A DNA stretch of 64,000 nucleotides from Owenia fusiformis (GCA_903813345.2 CAIIXF020000010.1:9542349-9606348); one strand, 5' to 3'; positions 14,101-24,298 are shown, counted from the first letter of the stretch. The notes: generated by a model from the sequence alone, not told the origin. Numbers and translations are program-made.

Positions 14101-14277
14101 GTTGCTATGTTCTTCAGGAAGAAAAACAGTCAGGCTGCGATGAAGGCTGAGGGAGGTTTTGATAATGCAGTATACTCAACAAATAGTGACTCTGTACAAG
14201 TGAATAATAACCTTGACAGTGCTAAAAGTGCCTTTGGAAACCCACTCTATGATGACGTTAATAAAACCAATGCATAA
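205..14277 (+). CDS. Multidomain membrane lectin receptor (2x F5/8C, WSC, 7x CTLD, TM), 5'-partial, 29 exons
   Basis: Spliced gene, 5' end outside the window. Exons read from GT/AG borders and frame: 205-386, 874-1020, 2011-2152, 2374-2552, 2939-3082, 3630-3768, 4071-4201, 4424-4589, 4817-5005, 5470-5639, 5987-6100, 6904-7019, 7296-7444, 7650-7855, 8067-8197, 8315-8586, 8721-8902, 9062-9129, 9461-9624, 10220-10417, 10648-10790, 11043-11142, 11521-11771, 12085-12283, 12543-12806, 12936-13109, 13237-13353, 13612-13749, 14024-14277. They join in one frame of about 1608 residues ending TAA. Residue numbers below count from the first full codon at 207. Seven CTLDs, a single span and an NPxY-type tail resemble the mannose-receptor family, but the N-terminus has discoidin and WSC domains instead of ricin-B and FN2. 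It probably binds glycans or other ligands at the cell surface and is internalised (inference). A GTAAGT at 8-13 may mark the donor of the preceding exon. I know no named gene with this layout. Confidence 0.93.
1442..1666 (-). mobile_element. Retroposed fragment with poly(A) tail and 14-bp target-site duplication (intron 2)
   Basis: A 24-base T run (1454-1477) marks a poly(A) tail on the - strand. Just upstream of it on that strand lies AATAAA (complement of 1485-1490). The insert, about 200 bp, is bordered by the same 14 bases, CATTTTTCAAAGTT, at 1442-1455 and 1653-1666. Tail, poly(A) signal and direct repeats together show target-primed insertion of a 3' UTR-like RNA by a LINE machinery. 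The source gene is not recognisable. Confidence 0.8.
2165..2235 (+). repeat. tRNA-derived SINE-like remnant (intron 3)
   Basis: A perfect T-arm is visible at 2213-2229: stem GTGGG/CCCAC around loop TTCGATC, containing the pol III B-box GGTTCGATCCC. Upstream, CTAAGAGCACTCG resembles a degraded D-arm and anticodon stem. No paired acceptor stem is seen, so this is a SINE or dead tRNA copy rather than a working tRNA. It starts just after the exon 3 donor. Confidence 0.6.
2374..3768 (+). other. Module: F5/8-type C (discoidin) domain 2, exons 4-6
   Basis: Residues 157-311, with Cys158 and Cys309 as the bordering pair. The exon layout matches domain 1: exon 4 ends at FIQ, exon 5 starts with VDIG, and exon 6 carries ARYVRLWP and ends at GCG. 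Both ends are phase 1. The matching intron positions point to duplication of one ancestral three-exon unit. Sequence identity between the two copies is low, so the duplication is old. Confidence 0.92.
4071..4589 (+). other. Module: WSC domain, exons 7-8
   Basis: Residues 311-410. Exon 7 begins the domain with GLGCFSD and includes ICVNHCFNKG across the intron. Exon 8 has FAGLQRGSYCYCGN and CSGNSRSTCGG, all typical of WSC, a cysteine-rich putative carbohydrate-binding domain. Eight cysteines are visible, as expected. Both borders are phase 1. WSC next to a CTLD is also known from polycystin-1, but nothing else here (no PKD repeats, REJ or channel part) supports polycystin. Confidence 0.9.
4817..6100 (+). 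other. Module: CTLD 1 (calcium site lost), exons 9-11
   Basis: Residues 416-546: opening CPDGW, the WIGMND strand, and conserved disulphide cysteines up to ALC. Where mannose-type domains have EPN and WND, this one has QPY and WYV, so the usual sugar-binding calcium site is not predicted. Exon 11 lies in the downstream copy of a 191-bp tandem repeat. It also encodes a short Pro/Thr linker and the first Cys of CTLD 2, and it ends in phase 0. Confidence 0.88.
5671..6052 (+). repeat. 191-bp tandem duplication carrying a partial copy of exon 11
   Basis: Units 5671-5861 and 5862-6052 differ by eye at only two bases (CACC/CAAC and AATAG/AATAA in the intron part). Each unit holds intron sequence, the acceptor TTCTAG and the first 66 bases of exon 11. 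Only the second unit continues into the full exon and its donor at 6101. The first copy therefore has an acceptor (at 5795) but no donor of its own. The near identity means a very recent event or an assembly artefact. Confidence 0.9.
6445..6638. repeat. Inverted-repeat (MITE-like) element in intron 11
   Basis: TTGGCCCCCACGTGAT at 6445-6460 recurs as its exact reverse complement at 6623-6638. Outside these arms the flanks keep weaker inverted similarity (for example GCTGCTAA near 6396 against TTAGCAGT near 6666), so the real element may be longer. A second GGCCCCCAC lies at about 6470. No coding capacity. A non-autonomous DNA transposon is likely, but the ends are not fixed. Confidence 0.5.
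6785..6867 (+). repeat. Short tandem duplication, 52-bp period (intron 11)
   Basis: The motif starting TTTAACTCAT and continuing GGCGTTTCCTATTGCATT occurs at 6785 and again at 6837. The second copy is cut short after about 31 bases. One base differs in the shared part. Located just upstream of the exon 12 acceptor (6903). Confidence 0.7.
6904..7855 (+). other. Module: CTLD 2 (partly degraded site), exons 12-14
   Basis: Residues 565-688. The domain opens with GCPKGW, split between exons 11 and 12. It has QPN in the long loop but LWYD instead of WND, so calcium binding is doubtful. Exon 14 also encodes a Pro/Thr linker and the start of CTLD 3 (ACEVGWIGWG), so domains 1-3 are linked by phase-0 introns placed inside domains. 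Confidence 0.88.
8067..8586 (+). other. Module: CTLD 3 (EPN/WND, mannose-type), exons 15-16
   Basis: Residues 711-837; the opening lies in exon 14 (7650-7855). Exon 16 has FWIGLNN, EPN at 804-806 and WND at 824-826, the calcium and sugar ligands of mannose/GlcNAc/fucose-binding CTLDs. A short Thr/Pro linker (TTPAPTPGPG) follows, and exon 16 ends in phase 1. Confidence 0.92.
8721..9624 (+). other. Module: CTLD 4 (EPN/WND, mannose-type), exons 17-19
   Basis: Residues 862-991. Markers in order: CSPDDDSW opening, MWIGLNE, EPN at 958-960, WND at 978-980, and final FIC. Predicted to bind calcium and mannose-type sugars (family knowledge). The module starts and ends in phase 1. Exon 18 is only 68 bp. 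Confidence 0.92.
10220..11142 (+). other. Module: CTLD 5 (EPN/WND, mannose-type), exons 20-22
   Basis: Residues 1012-1139, after a Pro/Thr linker. Markers: YCPKGYS opening, AWIGLRY, EPN at 1104-1106, WND at 1126-1128, GYIC close. Exon 22 (11043-11142) is 100 bp and is missed by simple ORF scans because it is read through in another frame. Both module borders are phase 1. Confidence 0.91.
11521..12283 (+). other. Module: CTLD 6 (QPS/WND, acidic loop insert), exons 23-24
   Basis: Residues 1158-1289. Markers: CANKDFVKWG opening, AWIGLSD, QPS at 1249-1251 in place of EPN, WND at 1276-1278, SVC close. The long loop carries an acidic run, DDGDGDTDGG (residues 1256-1265, bases 12169-12198), which looks like a calcium-coordinating loop. 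QPS suggests changed sugar preference (inference). Both module borders are phase 1. Confidence 0.9.
12543..13109 (+). other. Module: CTLD 7 (EPS/WND), exons 25-26
   Basis: Residues 1307-1435. Markers: SCPDDFEDGVW opening, SWIGLLK, EPS at 1401-1403, WND at 1422-1424, GYIC close. EPS is a known functional variant of EPN in some CTLDs, so calcium and sugar binding remain plausible. Two exons only, against three for CTLD 4 and 5. Both borders are phase 1. Confidence 0.91.
13237..13749 (+). other. Module: Thr/Pro-rich stalk, exons 27-28
   Basis: Two symmetrical phase 1-1 exons (117 and 138 bp) encode about 85 residues rich in Thr, Pro, Ser, Gly and Lys, with no domain. This is a likely O-glycosylated stalk lifting the lectin domains off the membrane. 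Either exon could be skipped without breaking the frame, so stalk length could vary by splicing (inference). Confidence 0.85.
14024..14277 (+). other. Module: transmembrane span and cytoplasmic tail, exon 29
   Basis: The exon encodes a hydrophobic span of about 22 residues (1533-1555, rich in Val, Ile, Ala, Leu), then FRKKN as a stop-transfer signal, then a tail of about 50 residues. The tail has FDNAVY (1570-1575) and FGNPLY (1595-1600), both of the aromatic-x-N-x-x-Y type; the second is a true NPxY. Such motifs serve in clathrin-mediated uptake and PTB-domain docking, as in the FENTLY-type signal of mannose receptors. The stop is TAA at 14275-14277. Confidence 0.92.
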
Positions 14278-14480
14278 TGACCGATCATATGACAAAACCT
14301 TTGCAATGCAAACCAATGCAATTTGATAAAATATAGTCTATTGAAAAACCGTCCATGAACATTTTATAAATAATTGTTTTGTAATTTTACCTCTTGATAT
14401 TATATCATGTTTTTGAAATATATAAATGTGCCAATTTGTGCAATATGTTTGTGTATAATAAAATATCTGTAAATATAAAA
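14278..14480 (+). terminator. 3' UTR and poly(A) signal of the lectin receptor
   Basis: Following the TAA there is about 180 bp of AT-rich UTR with a canonical AATAAA at 14457-14462. Cleavage is expected 10-30 bases later. Another GTACTTTTTCTC tract follows, consistent with a downstream U-rich element. The exact end needs transcript data. Confidence 0.7.
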
Positions 14481-17400
14481 ATCTCGTACTTTTTCTCTGA
14501 TATATTTAAAAAAAACAAGATGGTACAAAAGATGGCAGCTCTGTACAAACCTATCGTTTTCTACTAATTAAAAAGTGATAAGATAATGTACGTATGCATT
14601 AGCAAGGAACCGTATAATGCGTAATGAATTGTTCTAGAGGTTAGTTCAACGTAGTAACTTGGCTTCATATTCAGCCAACATGAAGTAGAGATTGTCAAAA
14701 TTACATGCGCCATTTTTAATAAATCATTTCCAGAGGATTATTCAGATCGAGTATAGATCAGATATACAGGAATAAATGAAATCTTCACTATCTATGGTTG
14801 CGTTATGCCCGAAAATGTATTAAAGCACCATTTATAAAGTATAATATCCACATCATTCATGGAAGAAAATTAAACCCTGTGTAACTTCTATATTTCATTA
14901 TGTCAAAGTTTGATATTAGGTATGAATCTTATGTGGGACTATAAGCCAGTCTCTGTGTAATATTAGCTTATGGAGATAACGCTAAAATTGCGTAAACCAT
15001 GATCAGAAAGCATGTACAACATTCTTAAACACCAAAACAAAAAATGAAACGATACACTCCTCTTATAATAATCATATACCCCATAACAATATAATAAATA
15101 GATTTTATGACTAAATTCTACAAATCCTCTGCAAATAATACCATACGATTGAGATTCTAGAACTGGTGTACATACTGCTTTTTCAATTGTGACTATTTGA
15201 CGTCGATCCCGGTCCATTTGTGTTGAAATCTTGATGATTTGTGTCCTGGGATTACGAGGTATATTCTATTCGAACAATAAACTTATATTAAATGAAAAAC
15301 TGTGGGTAATAATTATCATCATTCATATAATAATAATCATAAGATTACCTCAACGAATATCTTAGAGAACCACTCAGATGACTAAAATTGGCCATGATAT
15401 CGTCCTGATGGAACAGAAATTTTGTCCCCGGAATTATAATGACCTCCTCCAAAATGCTTGCAGGTCAGGTTTGAGATTATTGGCATAACAATTGTAATTA
15501 TGTCACTTTATAAACCAGTGCGATATACTATGGGGTTATATAATGGTTGATTCTGTATATCGTGTTTATACTAAAGTGAGTATATAATATGATGATATGA
15601 TTCCCGAATGGAACGAGTGAATATATCATATGACTCACAAGAGTATAACAATATACAGAATTATTATGTCATCATTAGAAAATGTGTCATATTGTTTGTC
15701 TCGAAATTGTTTGTGGACGGTGTTCGGAATTCGGCGGTTGAAGTTCGGCGGTCTGCGTCTGTAAAAATGGCAGGGGATGACATTTCTCAATTCCCAAATT
15801 AAGAACTCTATCGTTTTTTGAGAATTTCAAAGAACTGGTTTTCTACGTTTCATTTCTGATAATTGAGATATGTACACAATGTAATCCAGTTCAATTAAGC
15901 TTAAATATATGTTTTGTAAGCGGCAAAGCACTAAGCGTGCGCATGATCTTAACATATATGATATATAAAAAAATATTTCCTAACAGTCAAACTGTATATA
16001 AATTGCGGAATATAACCAAAACGGTGAATGCATAATCCTCTTGTTAACTTTAAAAGTGCAAACAATAGTGGAGATGGTGAATCAACTATTTCTTTTGAAG
16101 ACAGAGATATATTGTAAAAAGTTTCAATTGCCTCTCTCATGTCTCAAAGAATCGACAATGATTTATATAAAATCGAGAGCAAGTTATTTTTCATAACTCC
16201 ATTTTGTATTTTCTAATTTGCCATATCAAATGAGACGAGGTTTATAAGTCATACTCGCGTTCGTCCCTCGATCTAGTCTTGTCTTGATTGGGGCAAGGGG
16301 AAGCGTGACTTGATACACCCCAGTCGACTGTCTTCGATTCCCTCATTTTGAATCATTTTACGGGGCTAATTTAATGAAGACGCATGGCTTCTGAAACGAG
16401 ATATTGCGTTTCGCTTCCTTATAATTAAATTGGATTTTTTCTCGTCTAATGCGTAATCGCATACAGGCGATTGAGTTTTCACAAAAAATGATTTTTCATC
16501 CTCTACTTTACATCCTATCTACTATGATAGTATAGCGGGGCTAAATGTGGGTATTTATCATCGGGATTAAGTGTAGATTATTCTGGACGAAGTTGGCTTT
16601 ACGAAAATTGACAGAGTTCTGGAATGGTAATCCCCTTTCACTTTTGGAATTTAATGTTTAATTAATTCAATCGTTGCCTTGATTTGGATGGATAGTCAAA
16701 ATTCATAATTCTTTCAGAAAAGGGCACGAACCATGTCAAAATACTGTCATTTATGACCACGTCTTCGTCAGTCTATTAAAATGGGTCAAAAGGAGCAATT
16801 GGAAGTGGATTGAACCATTGAAAGCGTAGGCCCTCAATACTATACCGTAATCAGCCACTGATTGAAAATTCTCAAAAAAGGAAATATGATAAAAGCACAT
16901 AGTTTTGAACTTAGTAAGAGCCTTGGTTCCTTTATGTAGCCATATATCTAATAATGATTTGAAATATTTGTCATATTAGGGTCGTTTATTTCGATTTTGG
17001 ACACCTCGTATTAATCCCCTGTCCTTGTGCATTCTCAAGGGGGTATGATCATTTTATTTTTGTATTTCAGAATCAATTATTTTGATAAATGCATTCTGTG
17101 CTATATATATTTTTTTATTATTCCGCGGTTGTGTACTAATGAAATATTACTGTTAATTACAGTTGCATAGCGTCAGAACTAAAAACGACAAGTTAAAATA
17201 CTTGAAAATCTGGTCAACCGTTGAGAAAAAGTAAAATAAGAGATAAAATAAACATTTTCTCGCTTTGAAGTTTCTAGAGGATTAACATACTGCCATTAGG
17301 GCACTTCCTTGATTACGTTATATATTTCATTATATGATTAGGACACGGCATACGCATCGGTGGCCCTTTGGAAGTGCGATTTGTATTCCAAAATACTATA

Positions 17401-20400
17401 TATAGTATAGAATGTTCTTACTTGAACAAAATTGATTACGTTTGAGAATAAGATGTTGCCCGCTGTTCTTAGTGAAGTGTATGACACGGATACTGTCAAA
17501 GAATTGTCTTATTGGAGTAGAATATGACTTAGCTTGATATTTCATCGCTTTTCTATTGTTATTTTGTGATCTACTTTAAGAAGCAGTCGTTGCCAGGGTC
17601 ACACAGGAAACCATTAGCTAACCCGACATCAAGATAAACAATGGCGAGTTAACGCTTAAAATGTGTTTAATTAGCCCATGACTTATTCTTAATCAATGCA
17701 GCGAGGCACTTATATGTGCTTAACAAACGTGAAACGTGGAAAGGCCTATGATGGGTCATTCTTGAGGAACACACAAGAGCATGAGATCCCACTCGATGGC
17801 ATGCGCATGCGCAATCATCATCGTCAACGTGGTGATCTATCGGTACAGTCGCCAATGCTACAAATCATCCATTACCCTTATTATCTTCCAGTGTCATAAA
17901 ACATAAACTTCAAAGCACTGAAGATTAAAGTATCTGTTTTGAAATAATGAACCAAAGTGATCTAGGATTTTTTTATATCTCACTTGTCGTATACAATTTC
18001 AACTATCATTTATAAAAGGTATGGCTGTCGTTTTGAGATAATGGTAGCTTGCAAAATTGTACATCATAGACCGTTTAGACCATTTCAAATCATTCAGAAA
18101 CAACATTAACAAATGTGTCTCCTATTTTCCGCCATTACAATTCCAGTATTCCCGCAGTCCACGGAAACTTAAAATACATTAGGGACGACAATTTACATTA
18201 CCTTTCATCGCAAAACATTACCATTTTCATATACATTTGGTTAGAAATCATACATTGAATACATAATAAGATGACATCCCCGTACTCCAAAGTGCTACGA
18301 TCAAAGCGAATGTCTCATTACCCTATCTATATCAGTGTGCTAAGATTACAGAACATGATTTAGTAAAATACTTGGGGAAACTAATAAAGTTGAAGGGGAA
18401 AAATGGCAAATTAAAGCAGGGTTTCGCTTTCTACTCTACGATAGCCGAGAATATAAATGACAACGAGGCCAACTGTCGGGCAAGAAAAAACAAAAAATAT
18501 TTGATTGGGAAATAAATTTTGTGTCTTTTGACAGACAAGATTTACTATAGGGTTCTACGCCAAATATATCTGTGCAAAGATAGTAATCTTCTAGAGAGAT
18601 TGTGCTTCTTCTGGCTAAAGGTCTTGGGTTCAAGTGATTTCAGAACAAATTAGACAAATATCATATCTACTGCGGAGTCATTCACTATCTTCGTTTATTA
18701 AATCATCCAATGCTTCCAAATTTGGTATCATCTTCCTTCAAATAACAGCATTTTCAAAATCTGTTAAATGCTTGTTGTTAACATAATTAACTATAATTAC
18801 GATGCTATTTGGATCAAATTATCTAAATGACAAAGAACAATATGACATTTGCAAAATACTTCGCAATATACTGTTATGTGACCTAAGAGAATAGGTCAAT
18901 AAAAATGAATTCCAATTTTTCAGACTAAGATCACAATATTCCCCATCGAAGCAGCTCTATCTGTATTTCCTACGTCCTATACTCATTATAATTTTCAATT
19001 AAGCTTAAAAGTCAAGTCTGAGTGAAAAATGCTAGTTGTGTCAGAGATGTGATTACATTTGCATACAGAGGCCAACTGAGCTATGCTCCCGGGGAGTGAT
19101 ATAGTGTACTTTTTTCTTCCGCGTAGTATGACGAAGTGACGTAATGTGAGTAAAAATGTTCTATCGCTCGTCTGATTTGCTCCTCCCATTGGCCTCTACG
19201 GGGTTGGGATCATACGAAATGAGATGATAATATCATTCGCTGTAGCATCGCTGAATCCCAAATTTAGTAGTGATCTGGAGTCGTTTTATTGATCGAAGTT
19301 TCAGAAAGAAGCTGTGCTCTTTGCTCCCACAAGTCTCGTCTCATTACGAAACATGTCTATTCCAGGGTGCTTCATTAATCCAATGGTGTCCTCATTAATT
19401 AGATTTTTCATGACTTTTGATCTGTGAAACAAAAACTAAAATTGAGATTTACTTCATTTAGCTCAAAGTAATTTGTTAAGGCATGGTGAAAAGTCCGGAT
19501 ACGATAGTTTAATAACCACCATCAATAATGGTGAAGAAAATTCTTACCAAAATTCAACTCCTCAATACCCGCATGAGGAGTGTGTCATGATCCAGACGAT
19601 TTGTATTTTATGCAAAGTTTATTACGCAATTCGTATGTAGATTTGCTAAATCAGAGAGCATTGCTGAATACGTTCATAAATGCTACTCATCATGCTCCGC
19701 TGGGAATTTTCGACTTTGCTTTCACATACGATTCAGAACATTCCGAGTTTTATTTTTTCTAAACACTAAATAGAGACGGGGAGATTTAGGAAACGTAAAT
19801 TTGGTAAGATAATCCGTTGTGTAAGTAAGCAGTAAAAATACATGTTCCGCCAATATTAACTTTGTAATGATTAAGAGGCGATGGGAATATTGCGTGTACA
19901 ATTCGAATTTTATCAATTCAATCAATCTAACTATTCGATTAATTTCATATTTATAAGTATGCATATTCTTGACTAACATGACTACATGCTTTTACGAGAC
20001 CTACAAGATACTGCGAACGATCTACATTGCTATATGCACATGCATTGATGCAGTGGTGTATTTCTTCAAAGGAAAAATTTCAGACATCTCAGGGCATCCC
20101 CTGTTTGTAATTATAACAAATGATATCAAATTGACCATACCGCATATATCATGTACAGGCCATCAAGAAAATGTACATCGGATACCCATAACTCTTTTGT
20201 AGTAGCGGCGATTGTGAAAGTTATAGAAATTACTTTCTGCTTGATTTATGCGGGGCCGGAGGGGCGGTCATAGCTTAATGAAATGAGTGATCGCGAGGCC
20301 AATAGGGTCGCACTTGCCAGATCACTCCATGCAATAACTTGTGGCCACCCTTTGATCTTACCAACTACTCTAACCGACAAGACGAATTGTATTCATCTCA

Positions 20401-21536
20401 CTTGAGTATATTTCAAAGTCAGATTTGACTGCTCTGTAATTTATGGTTGCTGCAGATGACTTGTTAGACAACACAATTTTCTACTGAAACTCTTATGTGG
20501 AGTTTGACACAGTGAGACAAGTTTAACCTATATCAGTCCTTGTATATATAATATAGCTCAACTTAAAACTAAATATAGGAATAATATTATAAAAAATCAC
20601 TATGATCACTATGTATAATCTATGTTTTGGGAACGTTTTTAAATTACACATGATGCATCGAATGACAACATGGGTGAGGTACAAACGCTTGATTTTGTCG
20701 AAGAAGAATTTCAACCCAATCGATATATTATTTCAATTATCGAATGACATGATATAACCGGCATATGAATATCAATCAGGCTTGAAACATAATAAAGTTA
20801 CGGCTCAAGAAACATCCAAAGCATATGGCCGTGTGACGATGTAATTACACGCAATGGTTTACAATGGTGGATCCCACTAAATTAGCTTATTGTCAGAGAA
20901 CTTTTTTATCTTTGTCTCCGCACGTGTTTTAGAATCATGTTTTATAGAGTTTTGTTAGCACTCATTTATTAGAAGATGTCTATCCATCTGTATCGATAGA
21001 AAAGGGACATTAAAGGGATACATAGGCGTATAACTCCTAAAGTGATCACGACATAACGTTTCTACTTTTGAAAAATTTAAATACTTTTTAAATATCTTAA
21101 TCATTAATGCAAGATAAATAAAATTTTGCATACATCTTTATATCTAAGAAACATTTTAATAGAGACAAACTGGTAACATCATAAACCTAAATCTCCAATT
21201 AAAATCAATATGGTGTCAGTAAGATAGCATACAGAGACTTCAACACAGTACAATATTTACAATACAATACAATGTAATGTAATGCAATAGAATACAAATA
21301 TGTATGTCCATGTATCATACATTTTTGACGACTCTGCATACAGTATTTTGTAACTGTCGTTTCATAATCAAAATAATGTTGGAATGTCCATCATACCATT
21401 TGATTAAGTAACACATCTTTCAGATTTTTGGGGTCCTTGATTGCTTTGACATAAATAAGGTTACTACACATGTAATCTCTCTTTGATTAACCCATGCAAA
21501 ATACTTCAACATTATGATTATCTAAGCACTAGTTCC
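14481..21536. other. Gene desert, part 1: no gene seen
   Basis: No open frame here has coding character; the longest are about 85 codons, are isolated, and show no recognisable domain. The stretch is AT-rich with a few more complex islands, notably around 16.2-16.5 kb, 17.64-17.87 kb and 19.1-19.3 kb, which may be conserved regulatory DNA (inference). Near 19.07 kb a TAGCTCAGTTGG on the - strand resembles a tRNA A-box, but no B-box follows. Confidence 0.5.
17802..17813. promoter_or_regulatory. Perfect NRF1-type palindrome
   Basis: TGCGCATGCGCA is the full palindromic binding motif of NRF1. It sits in a less AT-rich island (about 17.64-17.87 kb) that also has TTAATTAG homeodomain-type sites. 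No gene start is evident nearby, so an enhancer or unrecognised non-coding transcript start is possible. Function is inferred from the motif only. Confidence 0.35.
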
Positions 21537-21693
21537 AAGGGAAAGGACCAAAAGTTGTAAAGGAACTTAGCAAGAAAAAGCAAACTCTAAGTGCATACCA
21601 GTCAAGAAAAACAAACCCCATATATCCCAAAACAATGATCTAACGTGAAAAGAAACAACGTCTTATACCCCCTTTCCCCCACCATTCAAGAAC
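21537..21693 (-). repeat. Dispersed repeat family X, copy 1
   Basis: About 157 bp that recur in reverse complement at 46726-46869 with high similarity. The shared part runs from AAGGGAAAGGACC to ACCATTCAAGAAC on this strand. This copy has about 14 extra bases (near 21620-21640) missing in the other. No open frame and no clear terminal repeats, so it may be part of a longer transposable element. Strand is set relative to copy 2. Confidence 0.75.
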
Positions 21694-23692
21694 GAATTTC
21701 TGGGAAAATAACGATTTTGTTTATGTTATATGTAAAAAACGAGTGTCACACACTCCCACTACTACTGGCACTGTCACTCCGGATCCTTAAAACAGGCGTA
21801 TAGATTTCTTAGATTATAAAGTCTGTATTAACTATATCATAGGCGTTGCCTCCATAACCAATAAATAGAGCCATGATAGAAAAAGAAAAGAGCTTTGAAG
21901 TGCTTTAGAAGCTTCTAGCTCAATTTTGAAGGAAGTTGCATTATTTTTTATAAAATTCAAAATTTAAACCTTAGTTTTTGGCTTGTCTATGCCACAATCG
22001 CACCCCCTGACTGAAAACCGAGCTTTTTGGCGATCGCACCTACTGAAAGCTGGCTACGCCCCTGTAATATTAACGCCTGTCATTCGACTTGAATCACATT
22101 TCAAAATCTTCCCTTTATATGACAGAGAGAAAGCTTCCACCACTTGATTTCCGTCTACCCTTTGCATTCGTTTGACTTCTTAAAAGAGAGCTTCGTCTAA
22201 CTAGTTTAACTAGACTCTGCACGCAGGGTATTTCCGTCGGTCTAAACGCAGTAAAGACCGAACGTGCGGAGATGGGAACTCTATACACGTTCATAAATGT
22301 GATACACATCGATGCGTAATATGATTATGTCGCTCCTACGGCTGCAGCTTTAGTTTACGTAATAGAAATTCGAATTTGCATAAAGGTGAAAATGTCAATA
22401 ACAACTGGGTCCTTTTATTTTCATATATATATCACATACTAGTTGTGTATTACAATAGAACTGAACATAATTGGTTACTTAATCACTTTATAAAAATCAA
22501 TCTTCTGTCTTATCAGTGATGTTGGTATATGGATAAAGTTCAGAGGCTAATTTCACTGTATTGAATAAGATATCATCTTTGAGACTGTGATGCATTAACT
22601 TCTGGCACCAAAACACTCCAGTTGACTTTTTACCGCGACTCGGCTGCTATCATAGCGCAATCTTGTGCGTGTCTTTTGTCTTTAGTACAATAGGAAAAAA
22701 CAGGTAAATGAAGTAGGAGTCAATGTCGACCCATTGGTGATGAATCGTTTCCGTAGAGTATAGAACTTTCTTTACATCACTATACAAGAAACATCCACAT
22801 TTATGTGTAAGCTGAACTTAATCGTGCACATATCTAGAATCAAATGTCACGGTAGAAAGATCAAAGCCTGGATTTAGAAAAAGGTTTTTATAGTTGTTAC
22901 GTATGTTTTTGTTTTCAGATTAGAGTTACTGATGTTAATGTAGCATTAACCCTGATAGCATAATCGCCGGATTCTGTATTCATTACAGTCGTTAAATTGT
23001 AACTTCATCTAATCAAATGGTATAATACCGTGATGTGAACGATATGGAGATGTAATAAATTTCTTTGATTGTTTTGTTTTTGTTTCATTCTCTTTAATTT
23101 GGTCAGCCTCAGGTGGTATTATGTTTAAAGTTGACTGACCTGCTTTTAGGTATTCCAGAAGTTCAGAAGGAACTCGAGAAAGTGATAATGTATCAATTTG
23201 AACCTTAAACTATCGCGTTCTAAAACTCCATTCTAATATGATGAAATCATTATACAATATAATCGAACATCGCCTTTAGTAATGGATCCATAACATAAAA
23301 CATGTTTAACGAGTTATAACTATAACTGGAACGAGCCGTTGAGTTAATGAAACAAAAAATGGAACGGTTAACATTTCATCCAAAATCATCTAATATTTTT
23401 ACTCCTTATTTGTTCCTTACGTAAGATACGAAAAACACTTTCGAACATTATATCCCAAATGCTTGAACTAATGGTGATATTCGAGACTATGTCAATATAG
23501 GTTTAAGATTTTCACGGAAAGGAGGAAGCCATTTTCCGTCAATATGGGATTATACGCATGAGCAACATATCCCGAACAATCAATGTATTTTATGATTGGC
23601 AATGGAAGAGAATGTTGACGATTTTTGAAATATCATGCATCCCCTTAATAATCTACTCGCCATCAATTACTAATCGACATTAAAATGGACTG
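21694..23692. other. Gene desert, part 2: no gene; one transposon terminus
   Basis: No coding signal. At 22049-22064 the sequence GCTGGCTACGCCCCTG is the reverse complement of CAGGGGCGTAGCCAGC, the type of end seen on many hAT-like MITEs. A weak partner (CAGGCGTATAG) lies near 21793, so a decayed element of about 270 bp is possible. A POU octamer ATTTGCAT lies near 22374. Confidence 0.4.
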
Positions 23693-23694
23693 TA

Positions 23695-24298
23695 CAGGGT
23701 GTCAAATAAGTCAGTTCTCCCCTAAGCTTTATTATCTTACTTATCATACTTTCCCATATAGCATTTTAAAGCTTTTGGAAAATGCTGATCACCATCAAAA
23801 AATCAATCATGAACTCCTCCTAATAAAAATACTAAAGGTTGTAGTTGACATTTGATTACGTCAAAACAAGTAAAATTACCAGTCTAGTGAATGAAAAGTG
23901 AAAAGTTGATACTGCAGTGACAAAGCCAACATTGGGTGATTTCAATATTTCTCGATCTCGTGAACGAGTAAAATGTGTTACATTCAGGGAAGCTTTTGAA
24001 GCAGGGGAATCTTTCACACCAAAATATTTGATAACAGTCGAAATTAAACGTTCTGAATGATGTGTACAGAATCGTATCCATCAAGAATTGAGGTCGCGTG
24101 AGCTGCTGGGGGAGATATACGGACGATTTAAAAAAGTGAAATGTGGACATCACTAAAAGTGCTCTAAAATTGGAATTAAACCAATCACGGAATTTAGTGT
24201 TTGATCAGCAAATTAAATTCCCTTAAGATGATATATACCAACCTTTTTTTATTTCTGAATTAAAAAAAAGTCAAGGGGAGAACTTATTTGACGCCCTA
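23695..24298. mobile_element. Non-autonomous DNA transposon, TA-flanked, about 604 bp
   Basis: The left end CAGGGTGTCAAATAAGT is matched in inverse at the right end (TAGGGCGTCAAATAAGT on the complement), and both arms continue into TTCTCCCCT. Both ends are flanked by TA (23693-23694 and 24299-24300), as expected of Tc1/mariner-type target duplication. Interior frames are short and not recognisable as a transposase, though a decayed coding part on the + strand around 23.9-24.1 kb cannot be excluded. Confidence 0.7.

Noticed and set aside
19050-19100. tRNA-like A-box (TAGCTCAGTTGG on the - strand)
   Set aside because: No B-box, T-arm or acceptor stem follows at the right distance; at most a fragment of a tRNA-derived repeat.
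23884-24153. 89-codon - strand frame inside the 604-bp element
   Set aside because: No recognisable DDE or helix-turn-helix motif on either strand; possible decayed remnant only.
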